Positions 1-9,016 of a stretch of DNA of 64,000 bases are shown here, piece after piece (position 1 is the stretch's first letter; every line of letters begins with the position of its first letter). The position numbers and the translations under genes are program-made. The notes beneath the pieces were generated by a model that had not been told where the DNA came from, did not search any database, and saw only the letters and a program-made list of their open reading frames with translations. The DNA is from Allohoeflea poritis. Lineage in GTDB: Bacteria; Pseudomonadota; Alphaproteobacteria; Rhizobiales; Rhizobiaceae. The stretch spans positions 186,001 through 250,000 of the forward strand of contig NZ_JAPJZH010000005.1 of assembly GCF_027889715.1 (NCBI RefSeq), written 5' to 3'.

Positions 1-741
1 TTTGCCTATCCCGCCATTGTGCTCGCGCATGACTGGCTGGCCAGGACCTGCCCGGAACAGGGGATCGCCATTGCGGGCATCACCCGCTCGCATCATTGCG
101 GCGTTGCCGGTGTCATCGTCGAGCAGCTCGCCGAGCAGGGTCTTGCTGCCATGCTCTTTGCCAACACGCCGGCGGCGATGGCGCCGTGGGGCGGCAAGCG
201 CGCGCTTTACGGCACGAACCCGATCGCCTTCTCCGCGCCGCTTGCCGATGGCGATCCCGTGACGGTCGACATATCGCTTTCACGGGTCGCGCGCGGCAAG
301 ATCATGGCCGCGAACCAGAGCGGCGATGCCATTCCCGAAGGTTGGGCCTTCGATGCGGACGGCCAGCCGACCACCGATCCCGCGGCGGCGCTCGCGGGCA
401 CCATGGCGCCGCTCGGCGATGCCAAGGGCACGGTGCTGGCACTGATGGTCGAGTTGATGTGCGCCGGTCTCACGGGTGCCAACTACAGCTATGAGCAGAC
501 CTCGTTCCTCAACGCGGAAGGCGGGCCGCCGGGCGCCGGACAGACACTGATCGCCTTTGACCCCGGTCTTTTCGGCAGCGACGGGCGGGCGCGCTTCGCG
601 GCCATGGCGCGGATGATCGAGGAGACGGAGGGCGCCAGGCTGCCGGGACGGCGCCGGCAATCGCTGCGACATGACCTCAGCGCCAACGGCATTCCCGTCG
701 ATATGAAGCTGATCGCGGATATCGAGGCGATCGGTCTTTAG
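1..741 (+). CDS. Ldh family NAD(P)-dependent oxidoreductase (malate/L-lactate dehydrogenase type), 3' part
   Basis: The reading frame is already open at base 1, so the start lies outside the window; 246 residues are visible. The visible part matches the Ldh2/YlbC/delta1-piperideine-2-carboxylate reductase family: a GITRSHHCG stretch (family catalytic His region), an APWGGKRALYGTNPIAF segment, and a late NYSYEQTSF region. Members reduce 2-oxo or cyclic imino acids with NAD(P)H in the cytoplasm. The usual family length is about 330-350 residues, so roughly 90-100 residues are missing. The substrate cannot be told from sequence. The stop codon TAG forms the first bases of a short repeat found at several gene ends in this window. 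Confidence 0.85.
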   Translation, partial: FAYPAIVLAHDWLARTCPEQGIAIAGITRSHHCGVAGVIVEQLAEQGLAAMLFANTPAAMAPWGGKRALYGTNPIAFSAPLADGDPVTVDISLSRVARGKIMAANQSGDAIPEGWAFDADGQPTTDPAAALAGTMAPLGDAKGTVLALMVELMCAGLTGANYSYEQTSFLNAEGGPPGAGQTLIAFDPGLFGSDGRARFAAMARMIEETEGARLPGRRRQSLRHDLSANGIPVDMKLIADIEAIGL

Positions 742-851
742 AGCGTGTCTGGCTTAGCTTCAAGCATTTGATGGCGGGTCGGTGTTCCTTCCCTTGTCAT
801 GCGTTTTTCATAGTTTAAAGGCATGGAGGTCCGGATCGATGCGAGGCCTTC

Positions 852-1772
852 ATGACAGACAGCATGTTTTCGGCGCCCGGCCGATTCTTCCGGGGAAATC
901 TGCATACCCACAGCAACCGCTCCGACGGTGCCCTTGAGGCGGAGGAAGTGTGCCGGCGTTACAAGGCGGAAGGTTACGACTTTCTGGCGCTGACCGATCA
1001 TTTTGTCGGGTTGTACGACTATCCGATCACCGACACGGCGCCCTTTCGGGACAATCAGTTCACGACAATTCTCGGCGCCGAGCTGCATTCGGGCGCCATG
1101 GCCAATGGCGAGCTGTGGCATATTCTCGCCGTCGGGTTGCCGGAGGATTTCGAAGCGCCGAACGCGCCGCATTTCAAGCCGGTCGAAGAACAGGAAAGCG
1201 GCGCCGAGATTGCCCGCCGGGCGCGCGAGGCCGGTGCCTATGTGGCGATTGCCCACCCGCAATGGTCGGCACTGACCATGGAGGATGCGCGCACGATCGA
1301 CGCGGCGCATGCGGTCGAGGCCTATAATCACGGCTGCGCCGTCGGCGCCGACCGCGCGGACGGCTTCCATACGCTTGACCTGCTCTTGTCGGAAGGCCGC
1401 AGGCTCGATCTTTGCGCAACGGACGACGCCCATTTCACCGAACCCGACTATTTCGGCGGCTGGGTCATGGTCAAGGCGCAGGAAAACCGCCCGGAAAGTC
1501 TTTTGGAGGCGCTCAAGGCGGGCCACTACTATTCGAGCCAGGGTCCCGATTTCGTCAATATCTCATGGGGCGAGAAGTCGGTGGATATCGAAAGCAGCGC
1601 CGTTTCCTCGGTGATTGTCCAGGGACAGGGCTCGGCGGCGGTCGCCGTGCATGGCGAGGCGATGACCAAAACGCAGGTGCCGCTGATCCGTTTCACCGAT
1701 TCACCCTGGCTGCGGGTAACGATCGTCGACCGCGCCGGCAAGCGTGCCTGGTGCAATCCGGTCTGGCGATAG
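852..1772 (+). CDS. PHP-domain metallohydrolase
   Basis: 306 residues. The N-terminus carries the PHP metal-site motif NLHTHSNRSDG near residues 15-25, then LTDHF near residue 47, GAELHSG near residue 75, AIAHPQW around residue 135 and ATDDAHF around residue 195, which is the ordered set of His/Asp ligands of the polymerase and histidinol phosphatase (PHP) fold. Stand-alone PHP proteins of this size are mostly phosphoesterases; the substrate is unknown. The C-terminal 100 residues look like a small beta-rich extension. The gene stands alone between convergent neighbours, and its TAG stop again starts the TAGAGCGTGTC repeat. Confidence 0.8.
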   Translation: MTDSMFSAPGRFFRGNLHTHSNRSDGALEAEEVCRRYKAEGYDFLALTDHFVGLYDYPITDTAPFRDNQFTTILGAELHSGAMANGELWHILAVGLPEDFEAPNAPHFKPVEEQESGAEIARRAREAGAYVAIAHPQWSALTMEDARTIDAAHAVEAYNHGCAVGADRADGFHTLDLLLSEGRRLDLCATDDAHFTEPDYFGGWVMVKAQENRPESLLEALKAGHYYSSQGPDFVNISWGEKSVDIESSAVSSVIVQGQGSAAVAVHGEAMTKTQVPLIRFTDSPWLRVTIVDRAGKRAWCNPVWR

Positions 1773-1784
1773 AGCGTGTCCGGT

Positions 1785-2498
1785 TCAGCCCTCCGGGTCA
1801 TAGACGTAGCCGATGCCGCGGACCGTCTTGATGACCGAGGGTTTTTCGGGGTTGCGCTCGATCTTGCGGCGCAGGCGCGAGATGCGGATATCGATGGACC
1901 GGTCGAACGGGTCCCAGCTTCGGTCATGTGCCTGTTCGAGAATCTGGTCGCGGTTGAGAACCCGGCCCTTGTTTTCGGCGAATGCCTTCAGGAGATTGAA
2001 TTCCATCGCCGTCAGCGGCACCTCGCCGCCGTCTGCGTCGCGCATCTTTGCCGCCTCGATGTCGAGTTCGTAGTCGCCGAAACGCGCCGTTCCCGGCTTT
2101 TCCTGCTTGACGGGCGCGTCGGTCGATTTGCGGCGCAGCACCGCCTTGACGCGGGCTTCGAGCTCGCGCAGATCCACCGGTTTTCCAAGATAGTCGTCGG
2201 CGCCCATCTCGAGCCCGATGATCCGGTCCACCACCTCGCCGGCCGCCGTCAGCATGACGACGGGCGTCTGGTCCTCGATGCGCAGCGACCGCAGGGTCGT
2301 CAGCCCGTCCTCGCGCGGCATGTTGATGTCGAGAATGATGAGGTCGATCCGATTGCTGGCCATGATCGCCCGCAATTCGTCGCTGCTCGATGCCTTGGAG
2401 ACGTTGAAGCCGCGCTTGCACAGATATTCGTGCACCATCTCGCGAACTTCCAGTTCGTCGTCGCAGATCAGCAGGTGGTACTGGCTGTTTTCCATCAT
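1785..2498 (-). CDS. OmpR/PhoB-type response regulator
   Basis: 237 residues. Receiver domain at about residues 8-122 with the acidic pair D13/D14, the phosphoacceptor D57 (LIILDINMP) and the conserved K106 (LGKP). A winged-helix DNA-binding domain follows (about 140-235), ending in the typical RTVRGIGYVYDP. It is the transcriptional output partner of the adjacent hybrid kinase: its ATG overlaps the kinase stop codon (ATGA), so the two are cotranslated. The regulon is unknown. Confidence 0.93.
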   Translation of the reverse strand: MMENSQYHLLICDDELEVREMVHEYLCKRGFNVSKASSSDELRAIMASNRIDLIILDINMPREDGLTTLRSLRIEDQTPVVMLTAAGEVVDRIIGLEMGADDYLGKPVDLRELEARVKAVLRRKSTDAPVKQEKPGTARFGDYELDIEAAKMRDADGGEVPLTAMEFNLLKAFAENKGRVLNRDQILEQAHDRSWDPFDRSIDIRISRLRRKIERNPEKPSVIKTVRGIGYVYDPEG

Positions 2499-5428
2499 CC
2501 GTCAACTTTTTCGCTGTTCAAAATACCATAAACGAGTTCGCGCAGTTCTGCCGGCGAGACCGGTTTTTCGAGATGCGGGCGCTGCGATTCCCGCAACAGG
2601 CTCTGGGAAGCCGCACCCATCGTGTCGCCGGTAATAAAAGCTGTTTTGTCAATGAGATAGGGGTGGCGATCGCGGATCGTTTCATACAGGCCGCGCCCGT
2701 CCAGCGACGGCATGTTCAGATCGCTCAGCAGCAGGTCATAGCGCTCTTCGCCAAGGCGTTCGACCGCCTCGTCGCCAGAATGCGCGAGCGTGACCCGGAA
2801 GCCTTCCTTCTTGAGAATCTCGGCGATCAGCTCGGCGACCTCGACCTCGTCATCGACGACAAGCGCCCTTACGCCTGCGCGGCTGCGGGCGCTGTCTCCG
2901 GCGGCCGTATCCTCGTCGGTGCCCGGCGCGCCCGCCGGCAGCGAGATCACGAAGCGGCTGCCGCCGCGGAAATCCGGATCCGCCCAGATATGGCCGCCAT
3001 GGGAATGGATGATGCGGTGGCAGAAGGCCAGTCCGATCCCGGTGCCGTCGCCGACATCCTTGGTGGTGAAGAAGGGCTCGAAGATCCGGGCGATGATGTT
3101 CTTGGGAATGCCCGGGCCATTGTCGGTAACCGTGATTTCGACCGTGTCGCCGGTTTTTCCGCTGCCGGTGGCGACGGAAATCCGATTGCCCTCTCCGGCC
3201 GCCAGGATCGCCTGCTCGGCATTGATGATGAGATTGATGATCACCTGGGTGATCTGATCGGCATCGGCAACGATCTCCGGCATGTTTTGGGACAGGTCGC
3301 AGACGATCTCCAGGCCCTCGTCCTTCTTGCCATAGCCGGCGACATCAACGGCGGTCGTGATGACGGCGTTGACATCGGTGTTTTCCATCTTTGCCGGCTG
3401 CTGCCTTGCCATTGCCAGGAAGGTCTTGACGATCTTGGCACAACGTTCGGCGGCACCGCTGATCTTTTCGATGCGCTTGATCGTCTCCGGCTCATGCGCC
3501 TCCTCGCGCAGCATCAGCGAGTGTCCGACCACGATGGAAAGAGGATTGTTCAACTCGTGCGCAACGCCGGCCAACAGCTCGCCGAGCGCCGACATCTTCT
3601 CGTTCTGGAACAGCAATTCGCGCTGGCTCGTCAGTTCCTCCTGGAGCGCCAGCTCATCGGTGAGATCCCTGGTATTGGAGACAACCACCTGCTCGCCCCG
3701 GAACTCGATCAGCCGGGCGGAGATCGATCCCCAGAACGGTTCCTTTTTCGCGTTGGTCAACTGGATCTTGTGTTCATAGATCGAGCCGGTTTTGCGCAAG
3801 ATGTCGAGATATTCATCCCTGTCTTGCGGGTTGACATAATACTCCCCGGCCATCTCGACGGGCCCGAAGAGCGCGGTGGTCTCCGGACTCCTGAACAACA
3901 GCCTGCCGGTTTCGGCATTGGTCATCTGAACCGGCACGGGGCAGGCCTCGAGAACCTTGCGGATCAGCGCCTCGGCCTCGTTCTGGCCGGTCAGGTCGAT
4001 GGTCGTCGTAACGACCACTTCCTCGCCCTTGTAGTCTGCGATCCGGCCATAGGTCGCGGCGGGGAATTCCTCTCCGTCCCGGTTGATCAGCGTGAGCTTG
4101 TAGTCGTCGACCCGCCCGTCGGCGAGGAGCGTGGTGATGTAGTCGGCGCGGTCGTCGATGCTGCAATAATATTCGGTGGCGTTCTCGCGTTTTCCGAACA
4201 ATTCAATGGCGGCCGGGTTGCGGTAGAGTATCTCGCCGTCGCCGACCCGGGCCATGACGACGGGCGCCGGGCTTGCCTCCAGAACCTGGCGGATCAGGAG
4301 ATCGCCGTCCCGTTCGGCGATTTCGGCCTGCTTGCGCGCCGTGATGTCCGTACGTGTCACCACGAAACCGCCGAGCTTGGTCGGGTGCACCGAAACGGCA
4401 TAATAGGTGCCGTCCGTGTGCTTGAGCTCGTAGTCCTGGATGTATTCGATACCGTTCTCGATACGGGCGGAAATCCATTCGTCCTCGCGACCGATCGCAT
4501 CGGCGTAAACGCCGCGCCGGGCCGTCTCGCGCATCAGGATTTCCCAGTCCAGCCCCGGTTCGAGGAGATCTTCGACGGCATGGTTCATCTCCCGGTAGCG
4601 GGTGTTGAACATGACAAGACGGCCGTCCTCGTCATAAAGCGCAAAGCCTTCGGAAAGGGATTCGATGGCATCGCGCAGCATATCGCGTGCCTTGTGCGTG
4701 TCCTCCTCGAGTTCCGTCCGGTCCGTCAGGTCCTGAACCGCATTGACGACGAGCTTCAGCCCGTCGTGATCGAGAACGCTGGCGCAGCCGCGGACCAGGA
4801 TCTCCTTGCCGGTATCGGATTTGGTCTTGACCGGATAGTTCTCGATACTGCCCTTGAGTTCCAGCCGCCGCAGCATCTCGATACTGTCGTCGCGATCGGG
4901 GAAGAATTCCGCGATCGAGCGGTTTTCCTGGGCGTCGGGCCGCACATCATACAGGCGGTTGGATGCGGGATTGGAATAAAGCACTTCGCCCGTGTCGATG
5001 CGGTTGACCCACATCGGAAGCGGGATGTTCTCGGCCAGAAGTTGCGCGAGGTTCAGCCGTCGTCGCCGCGCGCCGTGGTTTATGCTGAGAAAAAGCGCGC
5101 CGCCATCACCAGCGGGCGAAACGGACAGCAGCCGCCACTGGCCGTCGCGGGTGCGCGCCTCGATCGGCACGCCGCCGTGTCTCTTCCACATTTCGACAAT
5201 CCTGAGGCGATCCCTGGCGCTCCCGCCGATTTCGTCCTGATTGATGGCCGCGAAACGCTCAAGATATTCGCACAACACGTCTTGCTGCCCGGATTGGCCG
5301 GACACGACGCTCGGCAGCGTCAGAAACTCGCCATTTGCCTCCATCAGACGGCCGGCGGAATCAAAGCGCACGAAGGCGGCACTCTGCTCGAGAGCGCTAT
5401 CGGTTTCGGTTGTCGCGTGCCTGGACAT
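2495..5428 (-). CDS. Multi-PAS hybrid sensor histidine kinase with C-terminal receiver
   Basis: 977 residues with no clear transmembrane segment, so probably a cytoplasmic sensor. I read five PAS-like units in roughly residues 10-595; the last two are close tandem copies (each begins with an I-R-x-V-L-E-A-x-P-x-P-V pattern). A short coiled coil precedes HisKA with phosphoacceptor H624 (VAHELNNPLS), then a HATPase domain (INLIINAEQA, DNGPGIP, GTGIGLAF). A receiver domain fills the C-terminus, with D859/D860 and phosphoacceptor D903 (LLSDLNMPSLDG) and a final LEKPVSPAEL. The internal receiver may tune signal flow to the downstream OmpR-type regulator. The signal is unknown; PAS units may bind heme, flavin or small ligands. 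Confidence 0.92.
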   Translation of the reverse strand: MSRHATTETDSALEQSAAFVRFDSAGRLMEANGEFLTLPSVVSGQSGQQDVLCEYLERFAAINQDEIGGSARDRLRIVEMWKRHGGVPIEARTRDGQWRLLSVSPAGDGGALFLSINHGARRRRLNLAQLLAENIPLPMWVNRIDTGEVLYSNPASNRLYDVRPDAQENRSIAEFFPDRDDSIEMLRRLELKGSIENYPVKTKSDTGKEILVRGCASVLDHDGLKLVVNAVQDLTDRTELEEDTHKARDMLRDAIESLSEGFALYDEDGRLVMFNTRYREMNHAVEDLLEPGLDWEILMRETARRGVYADAIGREDEWISARIENGIEYIQDYELKHTDGTYYAVSVHPTKLGGFVVTRTDITARKQAEIAERDGDLLIRQVLEASPAPVVMARVGDGEILYRNPAAIELFGKRENATEYYCSIDDRADYITTLLADGRVDDYKLTLINRDGEEFPAATYGRIADYKGEEVVVTTTIDLTGQNEAEALIRKVLEACPVPVQMTNAETGRLLFRSPETTALFGPVEMAGEYYVNPQDRDEYLDILRKTGSIYEHKIQLTNAKKEPFWGSISARLIEFRGEQVVVSNTRDLTDELALQEELTSQRELLFQNEKMSALGELLAGVAHELNNPLSIVVGHSLMLREEAHEPETIKRIEKISGAAERCAKIVKTFLAMARQQPAKMENTDVNAVITTAVDVAGYGKKDEGLEIVCDLSQNMPEIVADADQITQVIINLIINAEQAILAAGEGNRISVATGSGKTGDTVEITVTDNGPGIPKNIIARIFEPFFTTKDVGDGTGIGLAFCHRIIHSHGGHIWADPDFRGGSRFVISLPAGAPGTDEDTAAGDSARSRAGVRALVVDDEVEVAELIAEILKKEGFRVTLAHSGDEAVERLGEERYDLLLSDLNMPSLDGRGLYETIRDRHPYLIDKTAFITGDTMGAASQSLLRESQRPHLEKPVSPAELRELVYGILNSEKVDG

Positions 5429-5677
5429 GGCAAAATTCCTATCGCGCCAGTGTTTCAGTCGATTTTCAGATCAACGACCTAATGTTTCAATTGTTTCAGC
5501 GTTTGGCAAAGTCCGCCGTCGCCGGTGCCGTAAACCATTGAATTCTATGACAGGTGAATTGTGCGGGGGAATGGCCGACAGAACAACAAATGAAACACAA
5601 ACCCGTCTGATCTGAAAATCAAACGAAACCTTCGCGGCTCAAATAGCGGTCAAACGAAATCGCGACAGGAAAAACCG
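5429..5677. promoter_or_regulatory. Divergent promoter region with a 13-bp inverted repeat
   Basis: This 249-bp gap separates the sensor kinase (minus) from the hydrolase (plus). It holds GATTTTCAGATCA at 5461-5473 and its exact reverse complement TGATCTGAAAATC at 5608-5620, plus repeated GTTTCA-type words near 5483-5497. The arms are about 134 bp apart, so each may be half of a looped regulatory complex; the regulator is not known. The cognate response regulator is an obvious candidate. Confidence 0.4.
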
Positions 5678-6517
5678 ATGACCGCACATGCCTTTACGAG
5701 CCATCATGAAAACGCACCGGTCGTTGCCGTCCACTCCTCGGCATCGAGCGGTCAGCAGTGGAATGGCCTTGCCGATCATCTGGCGGGCCGCTTCGATGTC
5801 AGCGCGCCGGATCTGCCGGGTTATGGCGGTACGCCGCGCCTTTCCTGCGCATCGTCATTCGGTGTGGCGGCGGTCGCCGAACCGATCATCGACCACATCG
5901 CCGGTTTCGGCCGGCCGGTTCATCTTGTCGGCCATTCGCACGGTGCCGGCGTTGCCCTGAAGATCGCCATGATGCGGCCGGAACTGGTCAAGAGCCTGAC
6001 CGTCTACGAGCCGGCGACCTTTCACTTCCTGAAGGAAGGCGATCAGGAGGACCGGGCCAGATTTCGCGATATCGCCAGCGTCCGCGCGGCGGTTGCCCAG
6101 GGCGTAGCGCAGTGCGCGCCGGATACCGGAATGCGGACCTTCATCGATTTCTGGAACGGAGCGGGCTCCTTTGACCGTTTCGGCGCCGGCACACAGGCAA
6201 AGTTTGCCGCCATGGCACCGGTCATCCTCGGCGATTTCGCCCATGGTCTGGCCGAAAGCTGGACACTGGGCGACCTGAAGCGGATCGCCTGTCCGATGCT
6301 TGTGCTCATGGGCATGGATTCGCCGGCGGTCGCGCAGCATGTGGCCGTACGCATCGCGGAGGCGGTGGATCATGCGCGCCTGGCGATGCTGCCGGGCCTG
6401 GGACACATGGCGCCGGTCTTTGAGCCCGACTGGGTCAATCCGCGGATCTTCGAACACATTGCCGGCGTTGAACGGCCGGTTGCCAACTGCTACTGGCCGC
6501 AGCGTTCGGCTGCTTGA
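5678..6517 (+). CDS. Alpha/beta hydrolase
   Basis: 279 residues with the alpha/beta-hydrolase fold layout. An HSSASSGQQW oxyanion-loop region near residue 20 is followed by the nucleophile elbow GHSHGAG with S87. A late acidic residue in VLMGMDSPA and the catalytic His in LGHMAPVF complete the triad. The start follows an ACAGGA ribosome site. It is 27 bp upstream of a methyltransferase and probably cotranscribed with it. Substrate unknown; the family covers esterases, lactonases and C-C hydrolases. Confidence 0.85.
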   Translation: MTAHAFTSHHENAPVVAVHSSASSGQQWNGLADHLAGRFDVSAPDLPGYGGTPRLSCASSFGVAAVAEPIIDHIAGFGRPVHLVGHSHGAGVALKIAMMRPELVKSLTVYEPATFHFLKEGDQEDRARFRDIASVRAAVAQGVAQCAPDTGMRTFIDFWNGAGSFDRFGAGTQAKFAAMAPVILGDFAHGLAESWTLGDLKRIACPMLVLMGMDSPAVAQHVAVRIAEAVDHARLAMLPGLGHMAPVFEPDWVNPRIFEHIAGVERPVANCYWPQRSAA

Positions 6518-6544
6518 ATCTGATAACCCGAAAGGAGAATGGAC

Positions 6545-7375
6545 ATGAACGTAATGACAACAGCCGAGCAGGCGCCGGACTACACGGCGATCAAGAGCAA
6601 ACAGAATGCAGCGTGGTCATCCGGTGACTACAAGAGGATCGGCGTCACGCTGCAGATTACCGGCGAGGAACTCGCCGAGACCGCGGGCTTTGCCGCCGGC
6701 TCCAGGATCCTCGATGTGGCCGCGGGAAACGGCAATGCGACCCTGGCCTTCGCGCGCCGCTGGTGCGCGGTGACCTCGACGGATTATGTCGCTTCATTGC
6801 TTGAAGGCGGGCAAAGGCGTGCCGATGCCGAAAACCTGGATGTGACATTCGAGGTCGCCGATGCCGAGGATCTGCCCTTTGCCGACGGCGCATTCGACGG
6901 GGTCGTTTCGACCTTCGGGGTCATGTTCACGCCCAACCAGGAGCGTTCGGCCTCCGAGATGGTCCGCGTATGCCGGTCCGGCGGCAAGATCGCCATGGCC
7001 AACTGGACGCCCGACGGTTTCATCGGCGCACTGTTCCGGACGATGGGCAAACACGTGCCGCCGCCGCCCGGCATGAAATCGCCGGCGCTTTGGGGCGATC
7101 GCCGCTGGATCGGCGAAACCTTCGAGCATGCCGCCGGGTCGATTTCGACGACGATCAAGCATTTCAACTTCAGATATGCGTCGCCGCAACAGTTCATCGA
7201 CTATTTCCGTACCTTCTACGGTCCGATGCACAAGGCGTTTGCCGCTGTCGGCGCGGAAGGCGAAAAGGCGCTGATGGACGATCTGCTGGCGCTGATCGAT
7301 GGCTATAACGCGGCCACGGACGGATCGATGCTGGTGCCGTCCGACTATGCGGAGATCATCGTCGAGAAGGCCTGA
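6545..7375 (+). CDS. Class I SAM-dependent methyltransferase
   Basis: 276 residues from the preferred start at 6545. An in-frame ATG at 6539 sits almost on top of the AAAGGAG ribosome site at 6531-6537, whereas 6545 has normal spacing. SAM-binding motif I is ILDVAAGNGNATLAFA; the post-I acidic region and an FADGAFDGVVSTFGVMF motif follow, as in UbiE/ArsM-like methyltransferases. The methyl acceptor is not evident. A strong hairpin follows the stop. Confidence 0.85.
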   Translation: MNVMTTAEQAPDYTAIKSKQNAAWSSGDYKRIGVTLQITGEELAETAGFAAGSRILDVAAGNGNATLAFARRWCAVTSTDYVASLLEGGQRRADAENLDVTFEVADAEDLPFADGAFDGVVSTFGVMFTPNQERSASEMVRVCRSGGKIAMANWTPDGFIGALFRTMGKHVPPPPGMKSPALWGDRRWIGETFEHAAGSISTTIKHFNFRYASPQQFIDYFRTFYGPMHKAFAAVGAEGEKALMDDLLALIDGYNAATDGSMLVPSDYAEIIVEKA

Positions 7376-7380
7376 ATGCC

Positions 7381-7409
7381 GCGCCCCGGCGATATCGATG
7401 CCGGGGCGC
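7381..7409 (+). terminator. GC-rich hairpin after the hydrolase/methyltransferase pair
   Basis: A perfect 10-bp stem, GCGCCCCGGC (7381-7390) with GCCGGGGCGC (7400-7409), around a 9-nt loop, starting just after the methyltransferase stop. No T-tract follows, so it may be a weak terminator or an mRNA 3'-end stabiliser. Confidence 0.45.
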
Positions 7410-7514
7410 AACCTATACTCTGTTTATGCGGTTGAAATAATCGGCCAAGATCAGAAACGGCTGTTGAATTCAACACAATAAGCAGATCAACTATGCCACA
7501 GGGGGCATGGACCG

Positions 7515-7874
7515 ATGAGCGAACAGACACTCTTTGAGAAATATGGTGGCTTTTCCAAGATCAGCCGGGTTGTGCTGTCCTTCTACGATACGTTGCTGGA
7601 CAGTGACGATATCGGGCCCTTCTTCGATGAAGTCGACATGTCGCGCATGGTCGATCACCAGACCAAGTTCGTGGCCTCGCTGCTTGGCGGACCGGCATCC
7701 TACACGGACAACCAGTTGCGGCAGTTGCACTCCCACCTGGCCATCGAGGACAACCATTTCGACGAGTTGAAGGTCGTTCTGGGCGAGACGCTGGAAGAAC
7801 ACGGATTCGCCGACGAGGATGTCAGCGCGGTCCTGCAGGAATTTGAAAACAGACGAACTCTGATCGTGGATTAG
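7515..7874 (+). CDS. Truncated hemoglobin, group I
   Basis: 119 residues, the normal length for trHbI. It has the early LFEKYGG motif, F23-Y24 at the B-helix distal position, and the F-helix proximal histidine H72 in QLRQLHSHLAI preceded by FVASLLGGPASYTD. It should bind heme and O2, NO or CO in the cytoplasm. Only 7 bp separate it from the downstream PAS/adenylate cyclase gene, so the globin probably feeds a gas or heme signal to that cyclase. This pairing is inferred from context. Confidence 0.9.
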   Translation: MSEQTLFEKYGGFSKISRVVLSFYDTLLDSDDIGPFFDEVDMSRMVDHQTKFVASLLGGPASYTDNQLRQLHSHLAIEDNHFDELKVVLGETLEEHGFADEDVSAVLQEFENRRTLIVD

Positions 7875-7881
7875 ACCCATC

Positions 7882-8937
7882 ATGTCCATCGAGGCCATCA
7901 ATGAACAGCTGTTGCGCGCCATCGGCGTGGGCGTCGCCCTTCTCGACGTCAAGAGCTTCTCGTTCCACTTCACCAACGATACGTTCGAGGAGTGGTTCGG
8001 AACACCGCAGGAAGGCGCAACTCTCAACGAGGTGTTGACGGAACTGGATCTCGATTCCCTGAGAGCGGGTTTGCGGGAAAAGGGGCGTTACACCGCCGAA
8101 ACAAGGTTCAAGAAGAAGCGGCGCACGATGGTCATCGCCGTCGACTTTACGCCGACCCGCGAGGGCGACCAGGAGATTGCCGTCCTGGTCTGCCAGAACA
8201 TTACCCGTATCAGGGAACTGGAATCGATGATCGATTCCTATTCGATGATGGTCGAGCGCAACAACCGGGAAATCAAGCGCGAGAAGGAGCAGGTCGAAAA
8301 ACTGCTGCTCAATATCATGCCGCGTGCCGTCTATGAGGAATTCAAGACCTTCGGCGTTGTCACGCCGCAGCTCTATGACCCGGTCTCGGTCCTGATGCTT
8401 GATTTCGTCGGCTTTACCGACATGGTCGCATCCGCCGATCCGAGCGTCACCGTGACTGAGCTCAACGATATCTACAGCGCCTTCGACCGCATCGGCGAAC
8501 AGTTCGGCTGCGAACGGATCAAGACCATCGGCGACGCCTATATCACGGTCGCGGGTCTTCCCGATCCGACGCCCGATCATGCAAAGGCGGCCGCCAATGC
8601 GGCCATCCGCTTTATCCGCTATCTGGAGCGGCGCAACAGCAGCCATCCGAACCAGTGGCGCTGCCGCATCGGGCTGGCGACCGGAGCCGTGGTCGGCTCG
8701 GTTGTCGGTATCCAGAAATATGTCTACGACATCTTCGGCCCGGCGGTGAATCTTGCCTCGAGGCTGCAGGAATTTTCCGAACCGATGCAGATCAGCGTGC
8801 AGGACGACATGGCGGTGGTGCTGCGCGAGCAGTTCGAGATGGACAGTCTTGGCACACGGCAGATTCGCGGCTTTGGTGAGCAGGAGGTCTGGCGCCTTCT
8901 CGATTCCTCGAAATTCGTGAACCGTACGGGAACTTGA
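7882..8937 (+). CDS. PAS domain/class III adenylate cyclase
   Basis: 351 residues, soluble. A PAS-like domain spans about 8-115. A helical linker follows at about 115-155 (LESMIDSYSMMVERNN onward), of the type that relays signals in cyclases. The catalytic domain starts near 160. Metal ligands are D174 (LMLDFVGFTDM) and D218 (KTIGDAY), 44 residues apart. Adenine-specifying residues are K214 and D283 (YDIFG), indicating ATP rather than GTP; transition-state residues are N290 and R294. All catalytic positions look intact, so it should make cAMP. It is translationally close to the truncated globin upstream. Confidence 0.92.
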   Translation: MSIEAINEQLLRAIGVGVALLDVKSFSFHFTNDTFEEWFGTPQEGATLNEVLTELDLDSLRAGLREKGRYTAETRFKKKRRTMVIAVDFTPTREGDQEIAVLVCQNITRIRELESMIDSYSMMVERNNREIKREKEQVEKLLLNIMPRAVYEEFKTFGVVTPQLYDPVSVLMLDFVGFTDMVASADPSVTVTELNDIYSAFDRIGEQFGCERIKTIGDAYITVAGLPDPTPDHAKAAANAAIRFIRYLERRNSSHPNQWRCRIGLATGAVVGSVVGIQKYVYDIFGPAVNLASRLQEFSEPMQISVQDDMAVVLREQFEMDSLGTRQIRGFGEQEVWRLLDSSKFVNRTGT

Positions 8938-9016
8938 CCGACGGCCCCGGTAAGGGTTCGTCAATAAATTGCATTTATTCCCATATACAACTAAATATTG
9001 TTGTACGGGCGGTGCA

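Noticed and set aside
2573-5482. A 969-codon open frame on the plus strand opposite the sensor kinase
   Set aside because: It is the antisense shadow of a clear PAS/HisKA/REC protein in GC-rich DNA and has no recognisable domain.
7381-7409. Strong rho-independent terminator after the methyltransferase
   Set aside because: The stem is excellent, but there is no T-tract, so only a weak-terminator/hairpin call is kept.
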